From Mortierella hygrophila (lineage: Eukaryota; Mortierellomycota; Mortierellomycetes; Mortierellales; Mortierellaceae): DNA of 64,000 bases. The stretch covers positions 168,670 to 232,669 of the forward strand of contig JAAAXW010000033.1 of NCBI GenBank assembly GCA_015680625.1, written 5' to 3'. A program made the translations under genes and the position numbers. Under the pieces are notes generated by a model that worked only from the letters and a program-made list of their open reading frames with translations, was not told the origin of the DNA and searched no databases. Of this stretch, positions 12,332 through 21,485 are shown one piece after another (the stretch's first letter is position 1; every line of letters begins with the position of its first letter).

Positions 12332-14679
12332 ATGGCGGTCAAAGTATTAATTGTCGGCATGGACGTTGCCACGGTGACACTAGCGTTGATGCTAGAGCTC
12401 GCAGGAGTTGACTACCTCCTCCTGGAGAAATCCGACTCTGTCCCCGCTGTTGCAGGCGGGATGTCGCTCCACCCGACTATCCTCCCTCTACTAGAGCAGC
12501 TATCGCTCAGGGACGACCTCCTCTTCTTTTCACAGCCGATGGAGCAGGTGCTTGTGCTAGACAGCGACATGGAGCACATTACCAGTTACGACTGGTCTGA
12601 CCGGCGGATACGGTAAGCAGTGCGTCCGTTCCTGCTGACAGTTGTTTTTCTACTGATGAATGCCTGAACCCCAATGAGACATAAAACCTTAATTGTCTCT
12701 TGTACTGATCATCTCACTCCGTCTTTATTCCATCACCTGTTTCTTTTGTTGGTGTTGATTGATGTCTTGGTGTGTGTTAGATATGGTGCCTGGAGTCGAT
12801 TCATGACAAGGCCAGAGTACTGCACTGTCATTGTCGAAAAGCTGACAGAATCCAGAGTCCTCTTCGACAAGGACATCACCTCTATCACCACAATCGACTG
12901 CGCCGAAGAAAGGAACGACAGGGCTAAGGGCCTGCTACCCCTCGTCATGGTCGACAGCCGCCAGGATAGCATGCTCGATATAGATATCACCATGGAAAAG
13001 GGCGAAGCACGAGGGGGCGTCACAGTCGAATGCACAGACGGTTCGTCATACACCGGTCATCTCCTCGTCGGCGATATCGAAAGTGGAGTCGAACAGCTGT
13101 TTGACAAGGGCAAGGCCACGTCTACTGAATCAGGATGGGCACAAGGAGGTTGTCAGGAAATCTACTCTGTCAACCGAGCTGCTACTGCAAAGAACCCAGC
13201 AAGCGCGATAACAACGGGAACGACGCACGATACCCCAGCGCCACGCGAAGTTCAGTACCATGTGTCGGGCGTCACAGAGGCTCTTGACCCTCAAAGGATC
13301 CCGCTCCTCAAGGAAGACACAACTCAGCTTCGACTTGTTATGGACGATCGGAGCTCACTCTCGGTAAGCGGATTAAAGTTTTCATGCCGATTCTCCCGCC
13401 ATAGGCACAGGCACGCACTGCTGTTTTTCGCACTAAGAAAAATACTCACGAACCCACTTTGTCAACACACTTGACCTTTCTCTTTGAACAAAATAGTGGT
13501 GGGTAGCAACATTGGTAGATCACAGAATTGCCTGGCAGGTCACTCAACGAATTCGACTCTCTGACAAGACGACTGGACAGAATGCAGACGCGGATTGGCC
13601 CTTGGAAGATGAAGAGGCGGCCAAGGCCAGCATAATGAGTCAGATGTCGCAGTCGATGATGTGCCCCCTTGGCGGGACGATGGCACAAATCGCTCAGTGG
13701 ACCTCCCCATCTGAAATCTCATGCAAGCGGTGGGATGACCGCACTGCCCCAACCCCTGTGAACCCAAACAATGTTCCTCCTCATCCTCGGCTGCAACTTT
13801 TGGGGGAAGGTAAAGTACAAAACAGGTGTGACGAACAAAAACACCCCGCCCATGCCATGCGTTGATCTCTCGTGAGAGATGCACAATATCCCAATACTCA
13901 CTCGTCTCCCTCTTTTTATTCTCCCAACCCCATGCTACTGTTCAAACAATCACCCCACAATGCCTCTGGTGTCTCACAGCTTGTCACAAGGTAAAGAGAA
14001 AAAAAGGAAGGGAAAATAATCCCCCTTCCCGCCAGTCGAGCGTAGTCCACCTCTATGTATCACAAACAAAGGCATTTTCGTTTTTCGACCTATGAAACTC
14101 ACCACGTTTTTTTTCTATGTCATGTGTTTCTTTTTTCCCGCCCAGGTCGTACCAATTCTAGGACAAGCTGCCGATGAGTCAATCCTTGATGCCCTCAGTC
14201 TGGCAGAGGCTATTGTCGCTCTCCCTCCCGCAGCAAGGCTGACTGACATCCGTGACGCCTTTGGGAGGTACCGCAAAGAGCGAACCTCTCGACGGGAGGC
14301 TGCTATCCGCGAATCGCAGGACCTTGACCAGCTCTTGAACGCCAAGGTAATGACCACTCCACACCTTTTAGATGCAACGAAATGCCGCATTCCTCCTGGA
14401 ACTGAATGATGCTGCTACGCTTGCTTTTTTTTTACTATCTTCGTCCTAACTCTTACATCTTTTGGTTTCTTTTTTCTGTCTTATTATTTGCAGGGCGCGA
14501 TGCAGAAGGCATACAGAGCGGTGAAGCTGAACTATACCCCAAAGTGCACACAGGAACGCCGGACGGACGAGAAATATTCATACCGCCCTCAGGCCAATTT
14601 TTTGCAACCCGTGCCCGATTACGGCCAGATCCAGCCCGTACACCAGCACCATCCCTCACGTCGACCATACAACAATTAA
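12332..14679 (+). CDS. FAD-dependent monooxygenase-like protein, degenerate motifs
   Basis: Six exons, 12332-12612, 12781-13363, 13497-13809, 13980-13990, 14146-14346 and 14494-14679, give 524 residues. The start, VLIVGMDVATVTLALML then LLLEK, has the layout of the Rossmann beta-alpha-beta of UbiH/PHBH-type flavoprotein monooxygenases. The GD flavin motif region appears as GEACHK (391-396), followed by a G-Q-x-A-x-E-x-I-x-D-A segment that fits the flavin-contact helix. Two hallmarks are altered: the GxGxxG becomes G9-M-D11-V-A-T14, and the Asp of the GD motif is Glu392. Either the enzyme has shifted cofactor binding or it is a pseudoenzyme. The substrate cannot be told. The fourth exon is only 11 bases but restores both frame and the ACHK motif, so I believe it. 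The C-terminal about 60 residues are polar and disordered. Confidence 0.75.
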
Positions 14680-15327
14680 GAACCAGGATGATACCCCCTG
14701 TTCCTTCATAATACAGACTAGATAATCGCCCATACAGCAAATACTACAATATCATCTTACACATACAGCAAAAGCCACAAAGATGTCTTGCAAGGAAGGA
14801 AGACGGAAGGAGTGAGGCAGGAAGTAACGATAGTATGCTTTTCTATGTTGTTGCTTCTCGGAAACGCGTGAAAGTAGCTTTCCTCCCTCATTCAAGATTG
14901 GATAATTTTGGTACATGGTAGAGTGGCCTTAGAGAAAGGGCTTTGTCTTAGCATACAAAAGTTTTTTTTATTAGTTTAGCACCATTGGCTTTACCCTGCG
15001 TGTTAGGGTCATAAGTGAACATACATTCCTCGGAGGTCTGCTAATGAGGACACCTACCAGATCCGCTGTACAAAACCCTGTTTGGTACCCGGAATAACAA
15101 CAGGGATGTGGAATGTCTCCATTTTTTATTTCGTGTCTGCGATAAAAACGGAAGGGCAAAAGAAGGAGAGAGGATAATAAGGATTGAAAAAATACTAGCA
15201 AAGAATTAAACGCGTCAGGTACTCGTTCCTTAGCTAGGCGGCTGTGACTGAAAAAAAGAACTGTGATAATAGAAAAGGGTCAGACAAGACATTCCTCACT
15301 CTTCTCCTCCTCAACAAATTGACTTAT
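14680..15327. other. Convergent intergenic region
   Basis: About 650 bases lie between two convergent stop codons. A TTTATT at 14967-14972 reads AATAAA on the minus strand and may serve the SH3b gene. Nothing else is recognisable. Confidence 0.5.
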
Positions 15328-15597
15328 TCAACAGTCAAGGTACGCGGTGTAAATCCAAACACCAGTACGGCCACCCCAGAGATCGCCCATGATCCAATCG
15401 CCGGTGCGTCCCCGGTAGTTCAGATTCTGACCCCTGTTGACGGTTCCAAAGGCCTGATAGTTGGGGCCGGGGCCGGCGCGGTAGTTGACGCCGTTGTCGT
15501 TGACCGTGCAGACAGAGGCGGTTGCGGCTGGTGCGGCGGTTGCGGATGTAGCGGCGGCGGCGATCAAGCTGAGGAGGGCAATGGTTCTGGTCAACAT
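15328..15597 (-). CDS. Small secreted SH3b-domain protein
   Basis: An 89-residue protein. Residues 1-22 form a clear signal peptide (MLTRTIALLSLIAAAATSATA). The rest is one bacterial-type SH3 (SH3b) fold with the typical V-N-Y-R-x-G-P-G-x-N-Y ... G-T-V-x-R-G-Q ... R-T-G-D-W-I pattern, ending in YLDC. SH3b domains bind peptidoglycan or cell-wall polymers in bacteria; in fungi such small secreted forms are common and their ligand is mostly unknown. An upstream in-frame ATG at 15624 exists. However, a GTAAGT at 15715-15710 and a CTTTAG ending at 15611 define a plausible 105-base leader intron that would remove it, supporting the start at 15597. A TATA box lies about 220 bases upstream. Confidence 0.82.
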   Translation of the reverse strand: MLTRTIALLSLIAAAATSATAAPAATASVCTVNDNGVNYRAGPGPNYQAFGTVNRGQNLNYRGRTGDWIMGDLWGGRTGVWIYTAYLDC

Positions 15598-15610
15598 TTT
15601 TTGAAGTAGT

Positions 15611-15715
15611 CTAAAGATGTCCATTGGAATGGGCCGTGTTTTTCCTGGTCAAGTTGGTTGCTTTACTTTGATGGGTAGAAATGACTCGAATGAAGAGGAA
15701 GAATGAAAAACTTAC
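15611..15715 (-). other. Putative 5'-UTR intron of the SH3b gene
   Basis: GTAAGT at 15715-15710 and CTTTAG ending at 15611 frame a 105-base intron that stops 13 bases before the chosen ATG. If spliced, it removes the upstream ATG at 15624 and decides the start. Confidence 0.45.
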
Positions 15716-15816
15716 TTAGATTAGAGTGTAGTAGAAGTGTGCGTGTTTGTTGTTGTTATTGCTTGTTTGAAAAAAACTTAGGTTGATAAGGGTACTCTGG
15801 ACGGAGAGGAGATGGT

Positions 15817-15825
15817 CCTTTTATA
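15817..15825 (-). promoter_or_regulatory. TATA box of the SH3b gene
   Basis: Reads TATAAAAGG on the minus strand, about 100 bases before the putative leader-intron donor. Confidence 0.6.
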
Positions 15826-17511
15826 GAGATTACCAGATCATTCGTATATCTTGTTTGTCAAGAAACGCCGCCCGAGGACCTCAAAAGTCGACCAAGCAAA
15901 AAAAAGCATCGTCTGTAGGAATACAATGTCATCAGGTCAACAACAATAAAGCCAATCTGGTACAGGCCAGTCTGGATGACCATAGGCGTGGGATCGTCCG
16001 GCAGGGTAGTGTTACTAACGCCAAGGGAATAGAATAGTCGACATAGTAACCTAAAGAATGAAAAGGCAATGGGACATGCGGGTTCGACTAATTACAATCA
16101 ACAGCCTAAACCGTTATGGGATCGAATAAGGGGAATGAGGAAATCAACCAAAAATAAAAAATACGCGTCTATGGGCTCTATGCCATGCAATGCAAGTATT
16201 TTTCTACTGGTCAAAGTGCAGGCAAAGGTGTTAGTGCCAAATAACAAACACGGCGCTTTCGGGCTTTTTTATTGCAGGATCCTTGTGATGATTGGTGACA
16301 GAGTGGAAACGGTGGGAGCGACGGCGGCTCTTTAGGACCGTTTGGGACGAGGTCAGCTTTTGCTCCTATTTTTGCATTGACGCTAAGGGTTACCATCGTC
16401 GACTTTTATCATCGCCTTTCCTTGCCTAATGCCCTCGTACCGTTTGGAATACCTTGCCTTGACTTTATAATGAAAGGTTGATAGCCGTTCATGCCACACA
16501 GCTGCTGTAGTCTACATATTCATGTACAAAGTAGTGCGGCGCCTCCTTTCTGGTCTGGCTGTGGACGCTATGGAACAGGCCGTTTGCTTTCATTTCGCCT
16601 TGCTGTGAGGACCGTTCGCCGCCAATCCAAAATACCGTATCGCAAAGTAAGAATACATAATTCGCCCCTATTGATTCCTGTCATTATTGACAGAGGCCGT
16701 CTCAACAACACCCTTTCCTTCCATCAAGCAACATTTGAACGTTCACAACAAAAAAGGCATGCTATATCATCCATGAGATACGATGCTATTGACACTAATT
16801 GGTTTGGTGTTTTGACACCAGGTCCCTTATGCCTCCCCTTCTTTTTCTGTACATTGAAGGTGCTCGATTAACATTCGCACTAGACTGGTATGACTGGAGT
16901 AGGAGGATCGTCGTGAGAAGGGTGGGAGGTCATGTCATTTTTCCCTCACCAATGGAAGTGTGAACAATTACTTTGATTGCTCCTAAAATAATCAGCCAAC
17001 GACAAACGCCGCACCAGGTCAAGCAGTAGGAGATGAGGTTGCTGGATTATACTTTAGAGAACGGCGTTGACTTCTCTTACACGAACGAAATGAGCGTTTT
17101 CTAGGGAGAGGCATATTCTTCAGGTTTACGATGTGTGAACCACGCCGACTGTGTCCTGGACGATTAGGCATGAGCGAACCCTCCAGTTACACATATAATC
17201 CAAGAGTTTTATTTTATTATCTCGTCCAAGGTGCTTGATGCTTTGTCTAGACTCGCTCTCTCTTAGAACGACTCGGTCGTGATGATATAAAGGTTATGAG
17301 AGTGGCGTGGTCACTCTCTTTCTCACCCCCATTGTTTCTCGATCTTGTCTGCAAAAGGATATTCGATTCCCATCGCCACCAAACTTTAACCCCTTTGATT
17401 AATAAGACAGAAGTGGATGGCTTGGGAACATTGAGAAGGGAGGAGAGGGAAGGACATTCACAGTTGACGGTTCGTTCAAGGAGCACACGGAGAATAACGG
17501 ATCGTCTGGAC
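15826..17511. other. Divergent intergenic region, no supported gene
   Basis: About 1.7 kb between the promoters of the SH3b gene (-) and the GST gene (+). Open frames are short and unlike protein. It must hold upstream control of both genes; I recognise no operator. Confidence 0.5.
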
Positions 17512-17519
17512 TATAAATA
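17512..17519 (+). promoter_or_regulatory. TATA box of the GST gene
   Basis: TATAAATA lies about 140 bases before the GST start codon, with a CA-rich leader between them. Confidence 0.65.
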
Positions 17520-17568
17520 AGGACCAGGCCGACATCCTTTTTACTTCTTTTATCTTCACCAAACATAC

Positions 17569-17628
17569 CAAGGACAAAGCAAGGACAAAGCAAGGACAAG
17601 GCAAGGATCAAGCAAGGACAAGGACAAG
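17569..17628 (+). repeat. Five-copy 11-base repeat in the GST leader
   Basis: Near-identical units of CAAGGACAAAG repeat five times just downstream of the TATA box and upstream of the GST start, so they should be in the 5' untranslated leader. Confidence 0.85.
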
Positions 17629-17660
17629 ACACCAACCCACCAACACACGACATCAAAACC

Positions 17661-18828
17661 ATGAAGACATTCAACCTCAACTCGGAAGAAAACTCGAAGC
17701 TCGTCGCATCCGACGGCCTCAAGTACACCCTCTCCTACTTCTCCCTCCATTTCGCAGGAACCAACGCCCGTGCCATCCTCGCCTACGCCGGCGCCGCCTG
17801 GACCCCCCTCTACGTCGTACGTGCCAATCTCCTTGACGGAGAATAATTCCAATGCATGGGCATTCACGTTGAAGACCTTTTTTTCCTTACGCTTACTAAT
17901 TTTCTTTCTTTTGTTGCGCGCAATTAGAACTGGGGAGTGGACAAGCCCAATATGCCCTTTGAGGTCCTTCCTCTCCTGACCATCATCCACCCCGACGGCA
18001 AGGTACCTCTCTCGCCTACCTTTTTCTCTTTTCTATCTCTCACTTCGCTCAGAATCGTCTCTCCAGGAACCAGCAATCCAACCCTAAACAATTTTTAACT
18101 CTCTCCCACTCCCCAAAAAAGGAACTGATACTCGCCGAAAACAACGCCATCGACATCTTCCTTGCAAAGCAATTCGGCCTCCACGGTCGCAACGCCTGGG
18201 AAGAAGCCCTCATCAACGCCTTCTACTCCTCCTCAAACAGCATGTTCTTCCAAGAGATCATGAATTCGTTCTTTTGGGAGTCCTGCGGGAAATCTGACGA
18301 GGAGAAGTCAAAGTATCTGGATGATTTCTTGAACAAGACACTGGCGAGTTGGGGACGGATCCATGAGGCCCATTTGGTGAATAATCATTCGAATGGGCAT
18401 TATGTCGGTGACAGGGTAAATGTTGTCTTCTCTCATGGTCTTTTCTCTCTCACTTTCTCTTGCTTGTCTGTTTTATTTACCTTCGTTTTGATCTCTCTGT
18501 GTGACTCGAGTCCATTCCCACACCACAAAAATTGACCATCGCATCCCTTCCCCTTCTTCCATAACCCCCAAAACACACCATCAAATAGACAACACTGGCA
18601 GATATCCGAACCACGACCATGCTCGACGCGCTCGAGAAGATCATCGGCCCCGACCGCGTCGCAATCATCATCAACACCAACAAGACCCCCAATATTCTCA
18701 AACTCCGCGCCAACATCGAATCCAACCCAACCTACAAGGCCTGGGTCTCTTCGGACGAGTACAAGAAGTTGTCTGTTAACTCTACCGGGTTTGTCAAGGA
18801 TCATTATCCGGAACTTCTTTCTTCTTGA
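17661..18828 (+). CDS. Glutathione S-transferase, sigma-like
   Basis: Conjugates glutathione to electrophiles, a cytosolic detoxification role. Four exons, 17661-17816, 17928-18002, 18122-18415 and 18589-18828, give 254 residues with all introns GT-AG. The N-terminal thioredoxin-like half has YTLSYFSLHFAGTNARAIL, which parallels the sigma/alpha/mu pattern Y-x-L-x-Y-F-x-x-x-G-x-x-x-x-x-R. It also has the cis-Pro loop VLPLLTI and the glutathione-gamma-glutamyl motif as ENNAIDIFLA (usual E/D-S-x-A-I). The all-alpha C-terminal half follows from about residue 110 and lacks other domains. Tyr in the first beta strand is the likely catalytic residue by family analogy. A TATA box, repeat-bearing leader and AATAAA at 18956 frame a complete transcription unit. 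The class is uncertain. Confidence 0.88.
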
Positions 18829-18955
18829 GAAACGCAAGAGAGGAGAGGGGGGTCGCTACGACATTAGACAATGAAGACATGGACGATAAAGTGATACGGC
18901 ATGATGGGGGCTTCTTGTCATACTCCTACTTAGCACTACTATCCCATTGTTCTGA

Positions 18956-18961
18956 AATAAA
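18956..18961 (+). terminator. AATAAA polyadenylation signal of the GST gene
   Basis: Perfect hexamer 127 bases after the GST stop codon. Confidence 0.6.
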
Positions 18962-19693
18962 TGCTGAGTGTGAAAAACAAACCAAACACCAAACACAAAG
19001 TGACCCTCAAGGCTAAGGCATAAAAGACAAAAAAGCGGGCACCCAAGGATCCTCTCATCCCACCCCATCTCGCCTAGGAACCCTAATGACCACATAGACT
19101 CCAAAGTCCAGACCCAGGTCTCAAACCCTACCTGCAGTACTTTGATGCACGTCCTCTTTTTTTTTAAAAACGTCCTGTATGACTGCTTTTCCGCAAGACG
19201 CCATCGTTCGTACGGCGACAAAAAATATGTACACAAAAAAACATGCAAAAATAAAAAACACGCCCGTTAAAAAAAGCAAAACGACGTTAAAGACAAGTCG
19301 TTGTATGCTCCGTTTGGTTGTTGATAAAGTCAAGGAAGAGAGCGAGAGTGGGAGAGCACCTGTCCCCATGGTCAAGAAAGCACGTCATGACGAGTGGACA
19401 GTAGAGAAGCAAGATGGCAAAATAAATACCAAGTGTTCGTGAGTACGAGATAGGGAAGTGAGCAAGGAAGGCCAAGATAAACACATGAAAACATGCCAAG
19501 TATCGCATATGCATTTTGTTTTTTGATCGACAAGTAAAAGAAGAACGCCCAATGGCGCATCCCCTTTCTTCCCTTCGTTTCAAAAAGGAGTATGTTGGGG
19601 AAAGAAGTAAAAGCAAAAAGTAAATCGTAAAAATGCACCTCAATCCATTCATCGCATCAGCATCGGCTGTTGTGTTTGAGTTATTATTTTTTG
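18962..19693. other. Convergent intergenic region
   Basis: Lies between the 3' ends of the GST (+) and thioredoxin (-) genes. A-rich with no believable frame. Confidence 0.5.
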
Positions 19694-19699
19694 TTTATT
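19694..19699 (-). terminator. AATAAA polyadenylation signal of the thioredoxin gene
   Basis: TTTATT on the plus strand, that is AATAAA on the minus strand, about 130 bases after the thioredoxin stop. Confidence 0.55.
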
Positions 19700-19830
19700 A
19701 CATATGTACAAAAAAGGTGTGTTTGAAAATAGAAAAAGAACACTTCCATCTCCTAAGAGCACCCAATGATAGGGCAATGGAAGTATTTGTATCCGGTTAT
19801 CTGTTAAGGAAAGGAGAACAGAAAACGCAT

Positions 19831-20889
19831 TTAGGCAGTGTGGACGGAGGCAACGAGATCCTTGAGCTTCTTGAGATCGGCACCGAGGAGCTCGCCGACC
19901 TTCGCGCCGTTGTGGTAGGTCTGGAAGGTGGGCATGGCACGGACTCCAGCGGTGGCAGAGACCTCACCGAGCTCATCAACATCGACCTTGACAAACTCGA
20001 TATCCGTGAACTCCTGGGAGAGGATCTCGTACTTAGGGGCAATGACCTTGCAGGGACTATTATCAAGGTGAATTGGAAAGGAAAAGTGAGTTAGTTACGG
20101 TGAACAGTTCAATTGTAAATGTATGGTCAAGAATGAAATGCTCCGAAAGTGATATTCGCGAGCAAAGCGAGAATGCATGAAGGCATTGATCTTCATGTAT
20201 GTGTCTGCGCAGCGCCATTGGCTCTTCGTTAATGCTTCGCCCCTTTTTGTCCACTTTCTCTTCCTCACACCTCCTTTTCGCCCATTATCTTTTCAACGGT
20301 TCTCTCACCTCTCTTCTTCAATGAGACGAGCGAGAGACAAAAAAGGTACCCAATGAATGTATGTATGTGGATCGGCAAAAGACGGTAGCGTTTGAGCAAT
20401 TTGGCTCTCAAGCTTTTCTTATTTTTTTCCATGAGGTTCTTTTCTTTCTCATACCCCTCTCTCTCTTGATCCTGACCCGCGTTGTGTAAAAGACAGAGCA
20501 CGTTATCAGAGTGAAACACCAAAAGAAAATGTTTGTCGTCCCACGTCGTGGTGAGGAGGGAAAGGTTGATGACCCCCGTCCAAGCGAGAAAAGTTGATTC
20601 ATCTTTACTGATCCTCTTTTTTTTTTCAGCGTCGTCGCCTTCATCCCGTGGCCTTTCCTGGTCCTCGCTCCTGCCCGTTGCTGTGCTCGTAGTCGTATCC
20701 GTCGAACAAAAAAAAAAGCAAGAACAAAGAAAATAATAACGTGGCACTGCGCAGTGCAGAAAAAACTGATCAGTTTTGTTGGAAAGGTTACACATACCCG
20801 CACCAGGTGGCATGGTAGTCGACAATGACCTTCTTGCCCGAATTGATGAGCTCGTTGAACTCGGCAGTGGAAGTAATAGCGCGGACCAT
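19831..20889 (-). CDS. TRX: Thioredoxin
   Basis: Dithiol oxidoreductase of the cytosol or nucleus, reduced by thioredoxin reductase. Two exons, 20889-20798 and 20056-19831, give 105 residues, the standard length. The active site reads W29-C-G-P-C33, with the buried Asp24 (VIVDYHATW), the cis-Pro loop AMPTF (Pro73) and the C-terminal helix. There is no targeting extension. The single intron is 741 bases, far longer than most here, and splits codon 31 so that the CGPC motif forms only after splicing. A TATA-like TATATAAA lies about 115 bases upstream of the ATG. Confidence 0.95.
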
Positions 20890-21002
20890 GGTTGTTATGT
20901 GTTTTGGTTGTTGGTAGAAAGGGAAGTTGGTTTGTGTGTGTTGAGGGAAGTGTGAGGAAATAAAAAAAGAGAAAAAAGTGAGAGCAAAGATGGGAGGGTG
21001 CG

Positions 21003-21010
21003 TTTATATA
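21003..21010 (-). promoter_or_regulatory. TATA box of the thioredoxin gene
   Basis: TATATAAA on the minus strand about 115 bases before the thioredoxin ATG. Confidence 0.6.
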
Positions 21011-21418
21011 GGTTTTTCGAGGATTTGCAATTAGCGAGGGCAATGACGGCATTGAGGTGGAATTATGAATTACTCAGCGAAACACACACCTTCGGAGTGC
21101 CTTCTAGTAGCGCTAAGTGAAGGACGAAGGGATGATACTATTTCAAATCGCTTTTTCCAGCAGTTACTTTGCCAGAACTCTGCCAGACTATCACCATCAT
21201 CATCATCATCATCGTCATACTGTCAGCCCCTTCTTGTCCAATATCGCCAAGAATGAAAGGCGAGGAAAAGGGAAGGGGGAATGGAAGGCGAAGAACTATC
21301 TCGCATAACGGCATGAAAAACGCCTTGGCCAACCACAAAAAAAATAAGCATACCGATCATTTTTGCAGGTCTGCGCAGACACAACGATAATGAAATATTC
21401 TTAGAACGTGTACTTTCT
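21011..21418. other. Intergenic region upstream of thioredoxin
   Basis: About 400 bases between the thioredoxin promoter and the Vps5 3' end. A short CAT/CAC trinucleotide run lies at about 21191-21216. Nothing else is recognisable. Confidence 0.5.
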
Positions 21419-21424
21419 TTTATT
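21419..21424 (-). terminator. AATAAA polyadenylation signal of the Vps5/SNX1 gene
   Basis: Minus-strand AATAAA about 62 bases past the stop codon at 21486. Confidence 0.55.
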
Positions 21425-21485
21425 CCACCACGAAAGTTGTTGTTGGCGACCAAGAAAACAATAAGAGGAGGGAACAAAGGGGACT

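Noticed and set aside
8625..20889. A redox gene cluster (ALO, flavoprotein, GST, thioredoxin) as a co-regulated system
   Set aside because: The genes lie on both strands with ordinary spacing, no shared promoter motif was found, and all are common housekeeping families, so clustering may be chance.
20265..21052. Long minus-strand frames inside and upstream of the thioredoxin intron
   Set aside because: They read through intron and leader sequence, change frame across the true exon and show no domain.
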